Shown one piece after another: positions 9,128 through 18,068 of a DNA stretch of 40,737 nucleotides. Every line of letters starts with the position of its first letter. The stretch's first letter is position 1. This DNA comes from Muribaculaceae bacterium (GTDB lineage: Bacteria; Bacteroidota; Bacteroidia; Bacteroidales; Muribaculaceae): contig JAEEVE010000003.1 of assembly GCA_016290765.1 (NCBI GenBank), forward strand, positions 1 to 40,737, given 5' to 3'. Below the pieces are notes generated by a model, which worked only from the letters and a program-made list of their open reading frames with translations, did not search any database and was not told the DNA's origin. The translations under genes and the position numbers were made by a program.

Positions 9128-9754
9128 TTATGCATTCTCTTGAAGTTCGGTATTACGGGCACGATGCACCCAGATGATACAGGCAACGGTGATGAGTGCC
9201 ATGGGCGGCAGGATCATCAGGCCGTTGTTCTCATAGCCATGGTCATAGCACCACTGGGGAATCACCTGATAACCCAACAGCGTGCCGCTGCCCAGCAACT
9301 CGCGGAAGAAACCGACAATCACCAGAATGATGCCATAGCCCAGGCCGTTGCCAATGCCGTCGAGGAACGATGGCCAGGGACGGTTGTTCAGGGCAAATGC
9401 CTCCAGGCGGCCCATCAAGATACAGTTGGTGATAATCAGGCCGATAAACACCGACAATTGTTTGCTCACCTCATAATTATAAGCCACCAAGATTTGTTGC
9501 ACGATAATCACCAGGGCGGCAACGACTACCAGCTGAACAATGATGCGGATGGTGGTCGGAATAGTGTTGCGAATCAATGAGATAATCACATTGCTGAAGG
9601 CCAGCACAGCGATGACCGAGATGCTCATCACGATGGCGGGCTTCAGGCTCACCGTAACGGCAAGCGTCGAGCAGATGCCCAGTATCTGCACCAATACAGG
9701 GTTGTCCTTCGACAACGGATTGAACAGGGCTTCTTTATTCTTTTTGTTCAACAT
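9128..9754 (-). CDS. nqrD: Na+-translocating NADH:quinone reductase subunit D
   Basis: NPVLVQILGICSTLAVT...LIITNCILMGRLEAFA; operon position. Confidence 0.96.
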   Translation of the reverse strand: MLNKKNKEALFNPLSKDNPVLVQILGICSTLAVTVSLKPAIVMSISVIAVLAFSNVIISLIRNTIPTTIRIIVQLVVVAALVIIVQQILVAYNYEVSKQLSVFIGLIITNCILMGRLEAFALNNRPWPSFLDGIGNGLGYGIILVIVGFFRELLGSGTLLGYQVIPQWCYDHGYENNGLMILPPMALITVACIIWVHRARNTELQENA

Positions 9755-9766
9755 AGTCTTAGTGCT

Positions 9767-10489
9767 TTAGTCGGTTTTACTTTGCAATTTCTTGAAAAAC
9801 GGGTCGTAGGCCTTCAGGCAACGATGCATCATCGCCGACACACCGCGGCTGGTAATGGTAGCACCGCTGATGGCGTCGACATAGTCACTGCCATCTGTCG
9901 GTTGTTGACCCTTTTTCATCACGCTCACATTCTTGAACTCACCATCTTGATACAGTTCCTTGGCAACAAACTGATCTTGGAAAGCATCCTCGGTGATGCG
10001 GGCACCCAAGCCCGGTGTCTCGCCCTCGTGCGAGAAGTCGGCACCATAGATGGTGTTGCCGTCGTCGTCAATAGCGACATAACCCCAGATGGGACCCCAC
10101 AGGCCAGCGCCATAGACGGGAATCACATACTTGACACTGCCGTCATCAAGCGTACACTTCATTACAGGCAACAGTCGCTCAGACTCGGCAAGTTTCATGT
10201 TCTTCTTCATGTCGACATCAAAAGCGCAGTTTTTGGTCGAGTCTGTCACATTACCCTCATGGTCGACAAGCAGGTCTTGAGTGATATATTTCTCATATGT
10301 GGCCGGAATCTCGGCCTCGCTGGGAGCGACAATGTGCAGCGCACTCAGGATTTGATTGCGCGTGTCGTTGGCGATGTTCTCGTCCTGTTTGGGTTTCAGG
10401 CTCATGTAGATGAGCGCAAGAACAGCACCAACTAGCACGACCATAATGGCCGAGTACAAAATCTGATAGGAATTGCTATTCTTATTCAT
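9767..10489 (-). CDS. nqrC: Na+-translocating NADH:quinone reductase subunit C
   Basis: Single N-terminal TM, C-terminal DAISGATITSRGVSAM flavinylation-type motif; start set to MNKNSNSY. Confidence 0.95.
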   Translation of the reverse strand: MNKNSNSYQILYSAIMVVLVGAVLALIYMSLKPKQDENIANDTRNQILSALHIVAPSEAEIPATYEKYITQDLLVDHEGNVTDSTKNCAFDVDMKKNMKLAESERLLPVMKCTLDDGSVKYVIPVYGAGLWGPIWGYVAIDDDGNTIYGADFSHEGETPGLGARITEDAFQDQFVAKELYQDGEFKNVSVMKKGQQPTDGSDYVDAISGATITSRGVSAMMHRCLKAYDPFFKKLQSKTD

Positions 10490-10503
10490 AATACATCCCT
10501 CCA

Positions 10504-11709
10504 TTATTTTGCGGCGACGCGACGCAGGCGGCGCTTGATGTTGAACGAAACAACACAGTGGTCAATCAGTGGGGCGAACGCGTTCATCAGCAGAACGGCG
10601 AGCATCGCACCCTCGGGATAACCACCATTGTACACACGAATCAGGATGGCAAACACGCCAATCAAGAAACCGTAAATATATTGCCCGATGTGCGTGCGTG
10701 CACCCGTCACCGGGTCGGTGGCCATAAACACAGCAGCAAAGGCAAATCCGCCATAGCACAATTGGCTTAAGGGGTCGAGCATCGACGCGGCATAGGTGGG
10801 GGTTGCAAAGGCATGCACCAGTGCGCCCATTGCCAGACCGCCCACAAACACCGAGCACATGATGCGCCACGAAGCAATGCCCGTGAGCAACAACAGGGCT
10901 GCGCCCAGCAGGATGGCAATCATCGAGGTCTCGCCAGGCGAACCAGCGATGAGGCCCATAAAGGCGTCGCATGTGCCGATGGGTTCGCCCACCACATTAT
11001 TTAATTGGAGGGTGTCACCTACATGCGTGGCAATCTGACCCAGGGGAGTGGCACCAGTGAATGCGTCAGTTACCGTGCCGTCACCCAATCCAAAAGCGGT
11101 GTCGGTCTTAACAAAGGCGGTATCACCGCTCATGCGCGACGGATAGGCAAAGAACAGGAAGGCGCGAGTCACCAGTGCGACGTTGAAGATGTTCATGCCA
11201 GTGCCGCCAAAGACCTCCTTGGCAAAAATGACTGCGAAGGCAGTGGCGACGGCTACCATCCACAGCGGGGTGTTGATGGGAACAATCAGCGGAATGAGGA
11301 TTCCCGATACCAGGAAACCTTCTTGAATCTCCTTGTGGTGAATCTGGGCCCCGATAAACTCGATGCCCAAGCCCACGGCATAGCTCACCACGATGCAGGG
11401 CAGCAAGGCTACCACGCCATAGAAGAACATGGCCCAGAACGATGCATCGCTCTGCCCAATGGCCAAGTAGTGCTGGTAGCCGATGTTGTACATACCGAAC
11501 AACAAGCAAGGCAACAACGCCACCACAACCGTGATCATGGTGCGCTTCAGGTCGTTGCCATCATGAATATGCGTGCCCGTATGCGACGTGGCATTGGGCG
11601 TGAACAAGAATGTCTCCATGCCGTCATACACCGACTGCAGCTTCTCCAGCTTGCCGCCAGGCATAAACGCAGGCTTAATCTTGTCCATATATTTTCTTAA
11701 TGCTTTCAT
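10504..11709 (-). CDS. nqrB: Na+-translocating NADH:quinone reductase subunit B
   Basis: Multi-TM protein with TDAFTGATPLG flavinylation-type motif; operon position. Confidence 0.96.
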   Translation of the reverse strand: MKALRKYMDKIKPAFMPGGKLEKLQSVYDGMETFLFTPNATSHTGTHIHDGNDLKRTMITVVVALLPCLLFGMYNIGYQHYLAIGQSDASFWAMFFYGVVALLPCIVVSYAVGLGIEFIGAQIHHKEIQEGFLVSGILIPLIVPINTPLWMVAVATAFAVIFAKEVFGGTGMNIFNVALVTRAFLFFAYPSRMSGDTAFVKTDTAFGLGDGTVTDAFTGATPLGQIATHVGDTLQLNNVVGEPIGTCDAFMGLIAGSPGETSMIAILLGAALLLLTGIASWRIMCSVFVGGLAMGALVHAFATPTYAASMLDPLSQLCYGGFAFAAVFMATDPVTGARTHIGQYIYGFLIGVFAILIRVYNGGYPEGAMLAVLLMNAFAPLIDHCVVSFNIKRRLRRVAAK

Positions 11710-11760
11710 CTCTAGTTGATTGAGAATTAAATAATTGAGATTTTTCGCCTCACTATAAGT

Positions 11761-11786
11761 CCCCCTTTAGGGGGATTTAGGGGGCC
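11761..11786. repeat. G/C-run palindromic intergenic element between nqrA and nqrB
   Basis: CCCCCTTTAGGGGGATTTAGGGGGCC. Confidence 0.6.
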
Positions 11787-11790
11787 TAGA

Positions 11791-13107
11791 CTATGCCATT
11801 TCGCTGCGTAGGCGGTCTAACCCCTCGCGAACGATGCGTTGCAGCTCAAGCTTACTCGTGCAGGCATACTCGGCAAGGGCAAAATCCTCGGGGGCAACCT
11901 CATAGATGCCTAATTGCTCCATCTTGTCGATGTCAAACGTGATGATGGCCTTGACCAGGAACTCGGCGTAGATGTCCATCGGCAACATGTCGTCATACTC
12001 GTCGGTACGAACAATGGCACGTTCGCCGCCCTTGATGCGTGCGTCCATACTCACCTCTTTCTTGCCCAGGAGCCAACTGGTGAATGTGCGATAGATGCTG
12101 AAGCGGCTGGGGCACAATGATGCCCATCCCATAAACTCGTCGGGCTTTGACACCTCGGGGATGACTGTCACGTGGCGATAAGGCGCACGCAAGAATCCGT
12201 CGGCAGGCACTTGATAGCCGCTCAAAGCATTGCCGCTGATGATGCGCGTGTTGTCTAGCGAGTGACCAGCGAGTAGGCTACTCATCTGGCAGCCCATCGT
12301 GGCGCGAACATAGTGGGGCTGATCCACACACTCGCCAGTAACGGCGACAACAGTCTCGTGACTTACCTCACCAGTAGTGAATAGCCGGCCGATGCGGGCC
12401 AATGTCACGACATCGAGTGTCCAAACAACCTCGCCCTTGTTCACGGGCTTGACATTGGCAACCTGCACGCCAGCGTTGCCAGCGGGGTGAGGACCCTTAA
12501 ATGAGTTGACGATAGCGCCGGGCACTTCGATCTCTTCGCCTAAACGGAAACCTAGGTAAACATCACCATCGGTCAGCGTCTTCAACACCTCAACACCCTT
12601 GGCAAGGTACTGCTTATCTTCTCCTAGCACCACGCCTAGGTCAGGAGCCAGTGGAGCCGAGTCAAACCCAGTGACAAAGATGTCGCGCGGACGAACTTCG
12701 GGATTGGGAACGATGTCATATGGGCGCTGGCGCAGCATCGCCCACAGGCCAGATGCCAGCAATACCTCTTTAATGTCGCCATGCTGGTCATGTTTTACCA
12801 CCTCGCCGCTGCCGTCAGGCGCGATAACGATGGCATCGATGTGACGGCGGGCGCCGCGGCGCACCTCCTTCACAACACCGCCCACGGGCGACACGACCCG
12901 GATTTGCTCGTAGTTCTTGTCGTGATACAGCGGCTCACCGGCACGAACATGATCGCCCTCACGCACATCCATGCGGGGCGTCAGCCCGACAAAGTCGTCG
13001 GGAACGACGGCATACAGCTCGCTCACCACGGCATCGGCTATCGAGGGGTCGACAATGCGGCCCTTCAGGTTCAGGTCGTAACCTTTCTTTAGTCTAATTG
13101 TTGCCAT
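11791..13107 (-). CDS. nqrA: Na+-translocating NADH:quinone reductase subunit A
   Basis: MATIRLKKGYDLNLKGRIVD...; start of nqrABCDEF order on the minus strand. Confidence 0.96.
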   Translation of the reverse strand: MATIRLKKGYDLNLKGRIVDPSIADAVVSELYAVVPDDFVGLTPRMDVREGDHVRAGEPLYHDKNYEQIRVVSPVGGVVKEVRRGARRHIDAIVIAPDGSGEVVKHDQHGDIKEVLLASGLWAMLRQRPYDIVPNPEVRPRDIFVTGFDSAPLAPDLGVVLGEDKQYLAKGVEVLKTLTDGDVYLGFRLGEEIEVPGAIVNSFKGPHPAGNAGVQVANVKPVNKGEVVWTLDVVTLARIGRLFTTGEVSHETVVAVTGECVDQPHYVRATMGCQMSSLLAGHSLDNTRIISGNALSGYQVPADGFLRAPYRHVTVIPEVSKPDEFMGWASLCPSRFSIYRTFTSWLLGKKEVSMDARIKGGERAIVRTDEYDDMLPMDIYAEFLVKAIITFDIDKMEQLGIYEVAPEDFALAEYACTSKLELQRIVREGLDRLRSEMA

Positions 13108-13300
13108 GCAATATTGCGTTTTTGTTTATTTTGCGAAATAATCTGCAAAGATAGGCAAAATTTCTTATCATGCACACCCTTTCACACATTATTTTATTAT
13201 AACAAGGAAAAAGTGTACTCATGTCACGACTGACAAAACGACATTAATACACCCCAAAAGAGCAAAAGGTCAAAAAAAAAATGAAATTTTTGCTCAAGTG

Positions 13301-13332
13301 TTTGCCATTCTCAAATATTTGTAATACTTTTG
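13301..13332 (+). promoter_or_regulatory. Bacteroidota-type promoter upstream of exbB operon leader
   Basis: TTTG (13301)-N20-TACTTTTG (13325-13332). Confidence 0.75.
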
Positions 13333-13338
13333 CGTTAA

Positions 13339-13485
13339 TTTTGTGAGCGAAATAGGCTTCTTGATAAGCATGGAGAACCGTTTCACCGACCCAAACTTGT
13401 GAGTAACAAGTAGATATGCTTTACTCAATGGGACGTTTTTTGTTGCCTGGGGTCTGCTTCTTGGCCCAACAACATTTTTCTACTG
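13339..13485 (+). ncRNA. Candidate structured leader or small RNA upstream of exbB
   Basis: About 215 nt from predicted TSS to exbB ATG; ACTTGT-GAGTA-ACAAGT hairpin (13396-13412); TTGTTG/CAACAA stem followed by ATTTTTCT. Confidence 0.35.
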
Positions 13486-13554
13486 TGAACTAAACAAAAA
13501 CAAATAACTTTATTAATTAATCTTTTTTTAACAACTTAATTTTATCTTAAAATT

Positions 13555-14406
13555 ATGGCTGAACAAACAAACATCCAGAAGCCTCAGGCTCCCGCGCCTA
13601 AGACTGCTAACAAGAAAGAAGTCAGCAGCAACGTAGGCGGCATCAAGAGTGCGTCAATCGTCATTCTGATTTGCTTTATTCTCGCAGTGTGCATCTACCT
13701 GTTCGTCTTTGGTGCAGGTTCCAACTTCAAGGATGGCAACAATGCCAACGCTCCTCTCAACCTGCTCGGAACCGTCTATAAGGGCGGTATCATCGTGCCT
13801 GTGCTGTTGACCTGCTTGCTCACCGTGATCGTCCTCACTGTCGAGCGCTGGATTGCTCTGGCTAAGGCTAAGGGCAGCGGCAACATCACCAAGTTTGTCG
13901 AGAACGTGAAGGATGCCCTCCGTGCTAAGGACATCAACAAGGCTGAGGAACTCTGCCGCAAGCAGAAAGGTACTGTTGGTGCTGTTGTTTACGCAACCCT
14001 CCAGAAGTACAAAGAGATGGACAAGGACACTGTTCTCGAGAAAGAGCAGAAGCTCACCAGCATCCAGCAGACCCTCGAAGAGGCTACTGCACTTGAGATG
14101 CCCATGCTTCAGCAGAACCTCCCCATCGTTGCTACTCTGACTACCCTCGGTACCCTGATCGGTCTTCTCGGTACTGTGCTCGGTATGATCAAGTCGTTCC
14201 AGGCTCTGGCTGCTTCGGGTGCTCCCGACTCGACCGAGCTTTCGACCGGTATCTCTGAGGCACTTGTGAATACCGCCTTCGGTATCGCTACTGCTGCTCT
14301 CGCTCTTATTGCTTACAACTTCTACACCAACAAGATCGATAACATGACCTATGCTATCGACGAGCTGGGATTCTCAATCGTTTCTACCTTCGCCGCTACT
14401 CACTAA
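13555..14406 (+). CDS. exbB: MotA/TolQ/ExbB proton channel family protein
   Basis: C-terminal LPIVATLTTLGTLIGLLGTVLGMIKSFQALA...ALVNTAFGIATAALALIAYNFY. Confidence 0.93.
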   Translation: MAEQTNIQKPQAPAPKTANKKEVSSNVGGIKSASIVILICFILAVCIYLFVFGAGSNFKDGNNANAPLNLLGTVYKGGIIVPVLLTCLLTVIVLTVERWIALAKAKGSGNITKFVENVKDALRAKDINKAEELCRKQKGTVGAVVYATLQKYKEMDKDTVLEKEQKLTSIQQTLEEATALEMPMLQQNLPIVATLTTLGTLIGLLGTVLGMIKSFQALAASGAPDSTELSTGISEALVNTAFGIATAALALIAYNFYTNKIDNMTYAIDELGFSIVSTFAATH

Positions 14407-14471
14407 TTCTTTCAGGCGAAACACATTTTTTAATTAACAGAAACAATTAAACCCAACAAGTTGTAAGAAAT

Positions 14472-15161
14472 ATGGGAAAAGTCAAAATTAAGAAAAAAGA
14501 GACGCGTATCGACATGACCGCTATGTCGGACGTGACCGTCCTTTTGTTGACTTTCTTCATGTTGACTTCTACTTTCCTTCAGAAGGAACCTATCACCGTG
14601 ATTACTCCGCCCAGTGTGAGCGAGGAGAAGGTGCCCGACGCCAACTTGCTGTCGGTGCTAGTTAGTCCCGAGGGTAGAGTGTTCCTAGAGGTTCTCGGTA
14701 GCAAGGACTCAACCAAAAAGAGTGAGACCGTGCGTGCCGACCTGCTGAAGAACATGGCAGCCGAATATAACAAAATGCATCCCAGCAACCCCGTCAAGTT
14801 CACGGCTAAGCAGATTGATGCATTCTCGAAGCAAAACGCTTTCGGCGTGCCGATGAACCAAATGGCTAAGTGGCTGGATATGCCAACTGACGAGCGCGAC
14901 AAAGCACTCGAGAAAGCAGGTATACCCATCAACATGAACGAAGATCCAAACAACCCCAACGAATTCCAAATGTGGATTCGCGCCGCCTACAACAGCATGA
15001 ACGATGAGTTGCAGGAGACTATGGTGAAAGGAAGAGGTATTGCAATCAAAGCTGACCAGACTACACCTTATAGCGTCGTCAATATTGTCATGGATAACCT
15101 CCAGACTATGAAGATGAATAAGTTCAGCCTGATGACAGCACTTAAAACTGAGGAGGAATAA
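14472..15161 (+). CDS. exbD: ExbD/TolR family biopolymer transporter (first copy)
   Basis: RIDMTAMSDVTVLLLTFFMLTSTF N-terminal TM. Confidence 0.9.
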   Translation: MGKVKIKKKETRIDMTAMSDVTVLLLTFFMLTSTFLQKEPITVITPPSVSEEKVPDANLLSVLVSPEGRVFLEVLGSKDSTKKSETVRADLLKNMAAEYNKMHPSNPVKFTAKQIDAFSKQNAFGVPMNQMAKWLDMPTDERDKALEKAGIPINMNEDPNNPNEFQMWIRAAYNSMNDELQETMVKGRGIAIKADQTTPYSVVNIVMDNLQTMKMNKFSLMTALKTEEE

Positions 15162-15164
15162 GAT

Positions 15165-15872
15165 ATGGCAAAAACTAAAAGTCGTCAGAAAAAGTTCGAT
15201 ACCCGTATCGACTTCACTCCTATGGTTGACATGAACATGCTTCTGATCACGTTCTTCATGCTCTGTACCACAATGATCAAGAGCCAGACGCTCCAGATCG
15301 CTCTGCCCTCGAATGAGAAGGTTGACACCGAGCAACAGAACAAGGTCAAGCAGTCTGAGGCTGTCACCATCATCATCGATGGTAAGGTTGATGATAAGGG
15401 ACTCTCCAAGCCTGATGAGGGTATGCTATACTTCTTCGATGGTATGCCCCCCACGGCTCAGGAGATGAAGGCCATCACCGAGAAGACTATGGAGAACCCG
15501 ATGAAGCAAATCGAGTTCGGCAACAAGACTGGTGGCGCGCTGCCAGCTGTTCGTGAAATTTTGCGTGAACGCAACAAGGACGTTGTGGCCAAGATTGAGG
15601 CCCTCAAGAAAGACTGGAAAGAAATGAAGTTCAGTAACAATGAGGAGAAAAACGACTCGATCTATCAGGTCAAGGCTAAGGAGATCCGCAATGACTCCAC
15701 GCTCAAGCGTCCAGTTGTGATCATTAAGGCCACACCTAATGCAAGTTATGCTCACGTCGTGAGCGTGCTCGATGAGATGCAGATTAACAGTATCTCGCGT
15801 TATCAGATTGACCATATCAACCAGCTTGATTCGGCCATGATGATTTTGCTGCAGGGTCAAGAAGTGAAGTAA
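15165..15872 (+). CDS. exbD: ExbD/TolR family biopolymer transporter (second copy)
   Basis: RIDFTPMVDMNMLLITFFMLCTTM N-terminal TM. Confidence 0.9.
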   Translation: MAKTKSRQKKFDTRIDFTPMVDMNMLLITFFMLCTTMIKSQTLQIALPSNEKVDTEQQNKVKQSEAVTIIIDGKVDDKGLSKPDEGMLYFFDGMPPTAQEMKAITEKTMENPMKQIEFGNKTGGALPAVREILRERNKDVVAKIEALKKDWKEMKFSNNEEKNDSIYQVKAKEIRNDSTLKRPVVIIKATPNASYAHVVSVLDEMQINSISRYQIDHINQLDSAMMILLQGQEVK

Positions 15873-15918
15873 TGAGTGATGAATGGTTTATATGTTGAAC
15901 TATTAAAGATTTAGAATT

Positions 15919-16785
15919 ATGGGAAAAGATGTAGATCTTTCATCGCGTGAATGGTGCGACCTTGTGTTTGAGGGCAAGAATAAGGACTTCGGTGCTTATG
16001 AAATGCGAACCACCTCGACCAAGCGTCATAACAAGGCTATGCTTTACACCATCATCGGTGCTATCCTCGTGGTCGCTGCAGCGGTCTCTATCGCCAAGGT
16101 GCAAGAATACCTGGCTGAGCGCAGACTTGCTGAGCTGGCTGAACAAGAGGAGGTGCTCATCGATATGGAGCAGAACGAGGAACCCGAAGAGGAACAGCAG
16201 GAACGTCTCGAGCAACCCAAACCTGAGGTGCTCCCCGAGGAGGTCCTGAATACCGTCAAGGTGACTGAGCTCCGAATCGTTGAGGATGAGAAGGTGAAAG
16301 CCGAGGACGAGATTAAGACTCAGGATGAGCTGAAGGAAACGACCACTGCTTTCGGTCAGAAAGATAATGACAAGGGTACTGAGGACCGTAACGTCACCCG
16401 TACACTCAAGGAAGAAGTCGTCGTCGAGAAGAAGGTAGAGGAGAAGAAGGTCGAGAAGGAAGAAATCTTCAAGAGCGTTGAGCAGATGCCCCAGTTCCCT
16501 GGTGGCGAGGCTGCGCTGATGAAGTATATCTCGAGCCACATTCAGTATCCGACCATGGCACAGGAGAACAATGTCCAGGGTAAGGTGATCGTACAATTCG
16601 TCGTCACCAAGACTGGTCAAGTGGGTGAAGTCAAGGTGGCTCGCTCGGTAGACAAGGACCTCGACCGTGAGGCAGTTCGCGTCTGCAAGTCGCTGCCCAA
16701 GTTCACTCCCGGTCGTCAGAACGGTCAGCCCGTGTCGGTGTGGTACACACTGCCGGTTAACTTCAAACTTCAGGGTACCAACTAA
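15919..16785 (+). CDS. tonB: Energy transducer TonB
   Basis: N-terminal TM, Glu/Lys-rich linker, C-terminal PQFPGGEAALMKYISSHIQYPTMAQENNVQGKVIVQFVVTKTGQVGEVKV...PVNFKLQ. Confidence 0.93.
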   Translation: MGKDVDLSSREWCDLVFEGKNKDFGAYEMRTTSTKRHNKAMLYTIIGAILVVAAAVSIAKVQEYLAERRLAELAEQEEVLIDMEQNEEPEEEQQERLEQPKPEVLPEEVLNTVKVTELRIVEDEKVKAEDEIKTQDELKETTTAFGQKDNDKGTEDRNVTRTLKEEVVVEKKVEEKKVEKEEIFKSVEQMPQFPGGEAALMKYISSHIQYPTMAQENNVQGKVIVQFVVTKTGQVGEVKVARSVDKDLDREAVRVCKSLPKFTPGRQNGQPVSVWYTLPVNFKLQGTN

Positions 16786-16809
16786 AACCTGACTCTTTTT
16801 AATAAAAAA

Positions 16810-16841
16810 GTCGCAGAGCATCAAGCCCTGCGGCTTTTTTT
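16810..16841 (+). terminator. Intrinsic terminator after tonB
   Basis: GTCGCAGAGC-ATCAA-GCCCTGCGGC then T-run. Confidence 0.8.
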
Positions 16842-16930
16842 GTTGAAAAAATACTAAAACTTTGAGAAATATTTTGATGAACCCACGATTAGTGCTAACT
16901 TTGTAAGTTGAATTGTAGAAAAGACAGACA

Positions 16931-17917
16931 ATGAATAAAATCAGTCTACTGCTTACAGTCGCCATTGTCGCGCTTATCAATGTGGCGTGCCAGAATAATA
17001 CGGCGACTAATACCAGCACAAGCGGCATTGCTAAGATCAGCTGTGACGAGAGCTTCCGCAATATTCTGGACCAGGAGGTCGAGGTGTTTGAGTACAGTTA
17101 TCCCGATGCGAGCATCATGGTCGACTATATCGACGAGGCAGCGGCACTTGACTCACTCATGCACCGCAACGTCGACCTCATAATCACATCGCGTGACCTC
17201 ACCGACGATCAACGAAAAATCCTTGAAAAGCAGGGTAGGGCGCACCGCTCGCGCAAGATAGCGGTCGACGCTGTCGCTGTTATTGTCAACACGGCCAATG
17301 ACATTGACGAACTATCGATGGCCGAACTGAAAGAAATCTTCACAGGCCAGTCGCGCAAGTGGGGCGATCTCTTCCCCACAACCCTCAAGCGTGATTCGAT
17401 CAAGATTGTCTTGGACCAGACTGGCTCAGGTTTGGTGCACTACCTGAAGGATAAGTTTACCGACGGGCGTGACTTCGGAAACACCATCAGTGTGTTTGCG
17501 CAGAAATCCAGCGAGGAGGTGTTCAAGACAGTTATGAGCAACAAGAATGCCATTGGGTTTGTCGGGGTCAGCTGGATCACTGCCGACATGAAGGCAACCG
17601 AAATGACCATGGAACAACGCATCGATGAACTCAAAAACAAGAATGAAGTCAGTGTAATTGACTTTACCGACCGAATCAAGGTGCTGGCTGTACGACCCGA
17701 CGATGCCATCACTGCTCGCAAACCCTATCAAGCTTATATCAACACTGGTGAATATCCCCTGTTCCGTACCATATGGGCCATTGATGCCAGTGCTGGCGGC
17801 ACACTCGACCATGGTTTCTTCTCCTTCCTTACCGGAGTCATAGGCCAGAAGATTATCCTGCAGACGGGCATACTCCCTGCTGCCGAGCCAGTCAGGTATG
17901 TCGAAACAGTAAAGTGA
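16931..17917 (+). CDS. PstS-like phosphate-type substrate-binding lipoprotein
   Basis: Lipobox-like VACQN; SCDESFRNILDQEVEVFE...VDLIITSRDLT...AVAVIVNTANDIDELSMAELKEIFTGQ...GSGLVHYL. Confidence 0.85.
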   Translation: MNKISLLLTVAIVALINVACQNNTATNTSTSGIAKISCDESFRNILDQEVEVFEYSYPDASIMVDYIDEAAALDSLMHRNVDLIITSRDLTDDQRKILEKQGRAHRSRKIAVDAVAVIVNTANDIDELSMAELKEIFTGQSRKWGDLFPTTLKRDSIKIVLDQTGSGLVHYLKDKFTDGRDFGNTISVFAQKSSEEVFKTVMSNKNAIGFVGVSWITADMKATEMTMEQRIDELKNKNEVSVIDFTDRIKVLAVRPDDAITARKPYQAYINTGEYPLFRTIWAIDASAGGTLDHGFFSFLTGVIGQKIILQTGILPAAEPVRYVETVK

Positions 17918-18068
17918 CATTGAAAATCTGAGAATGATTTCAAACCAATGTTAAATCGTCGCGATTGTAATCATATTGTTACATAATTTGCTCATTTGGC
18001 ACGCAAGTTGCAATTGTTCTCACAAAACAACGAAAATAAATTAATAATAACAATAAAACTAAACTACA

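Noticed and set aside
11005-11700. 231-aa antisense ORF opposite nqrB
   Set aside because: Antisense to a clear nqrB; no domain or promoter evidence.
7201-13107. nqr cluster as an unusual redox system
   Set aside because: Complete canonical nqrABCDEF order with the usual motifs; housekeeping in this group.
13339-13485. Identification of the exbB leader as 6S RNA
   Set aside because: 5' and 3' ends do not form the long closing stem expected of 6S RNA; left as an unassigned candidate.
15940-17061. 373-aa antisense ORF opposite tonB
   Set aside because: Lies fully antisense to a well-supported tonB, is Leu/His-rich as expected from the complement of Glu/Lys-rich codons, and shows no domain.
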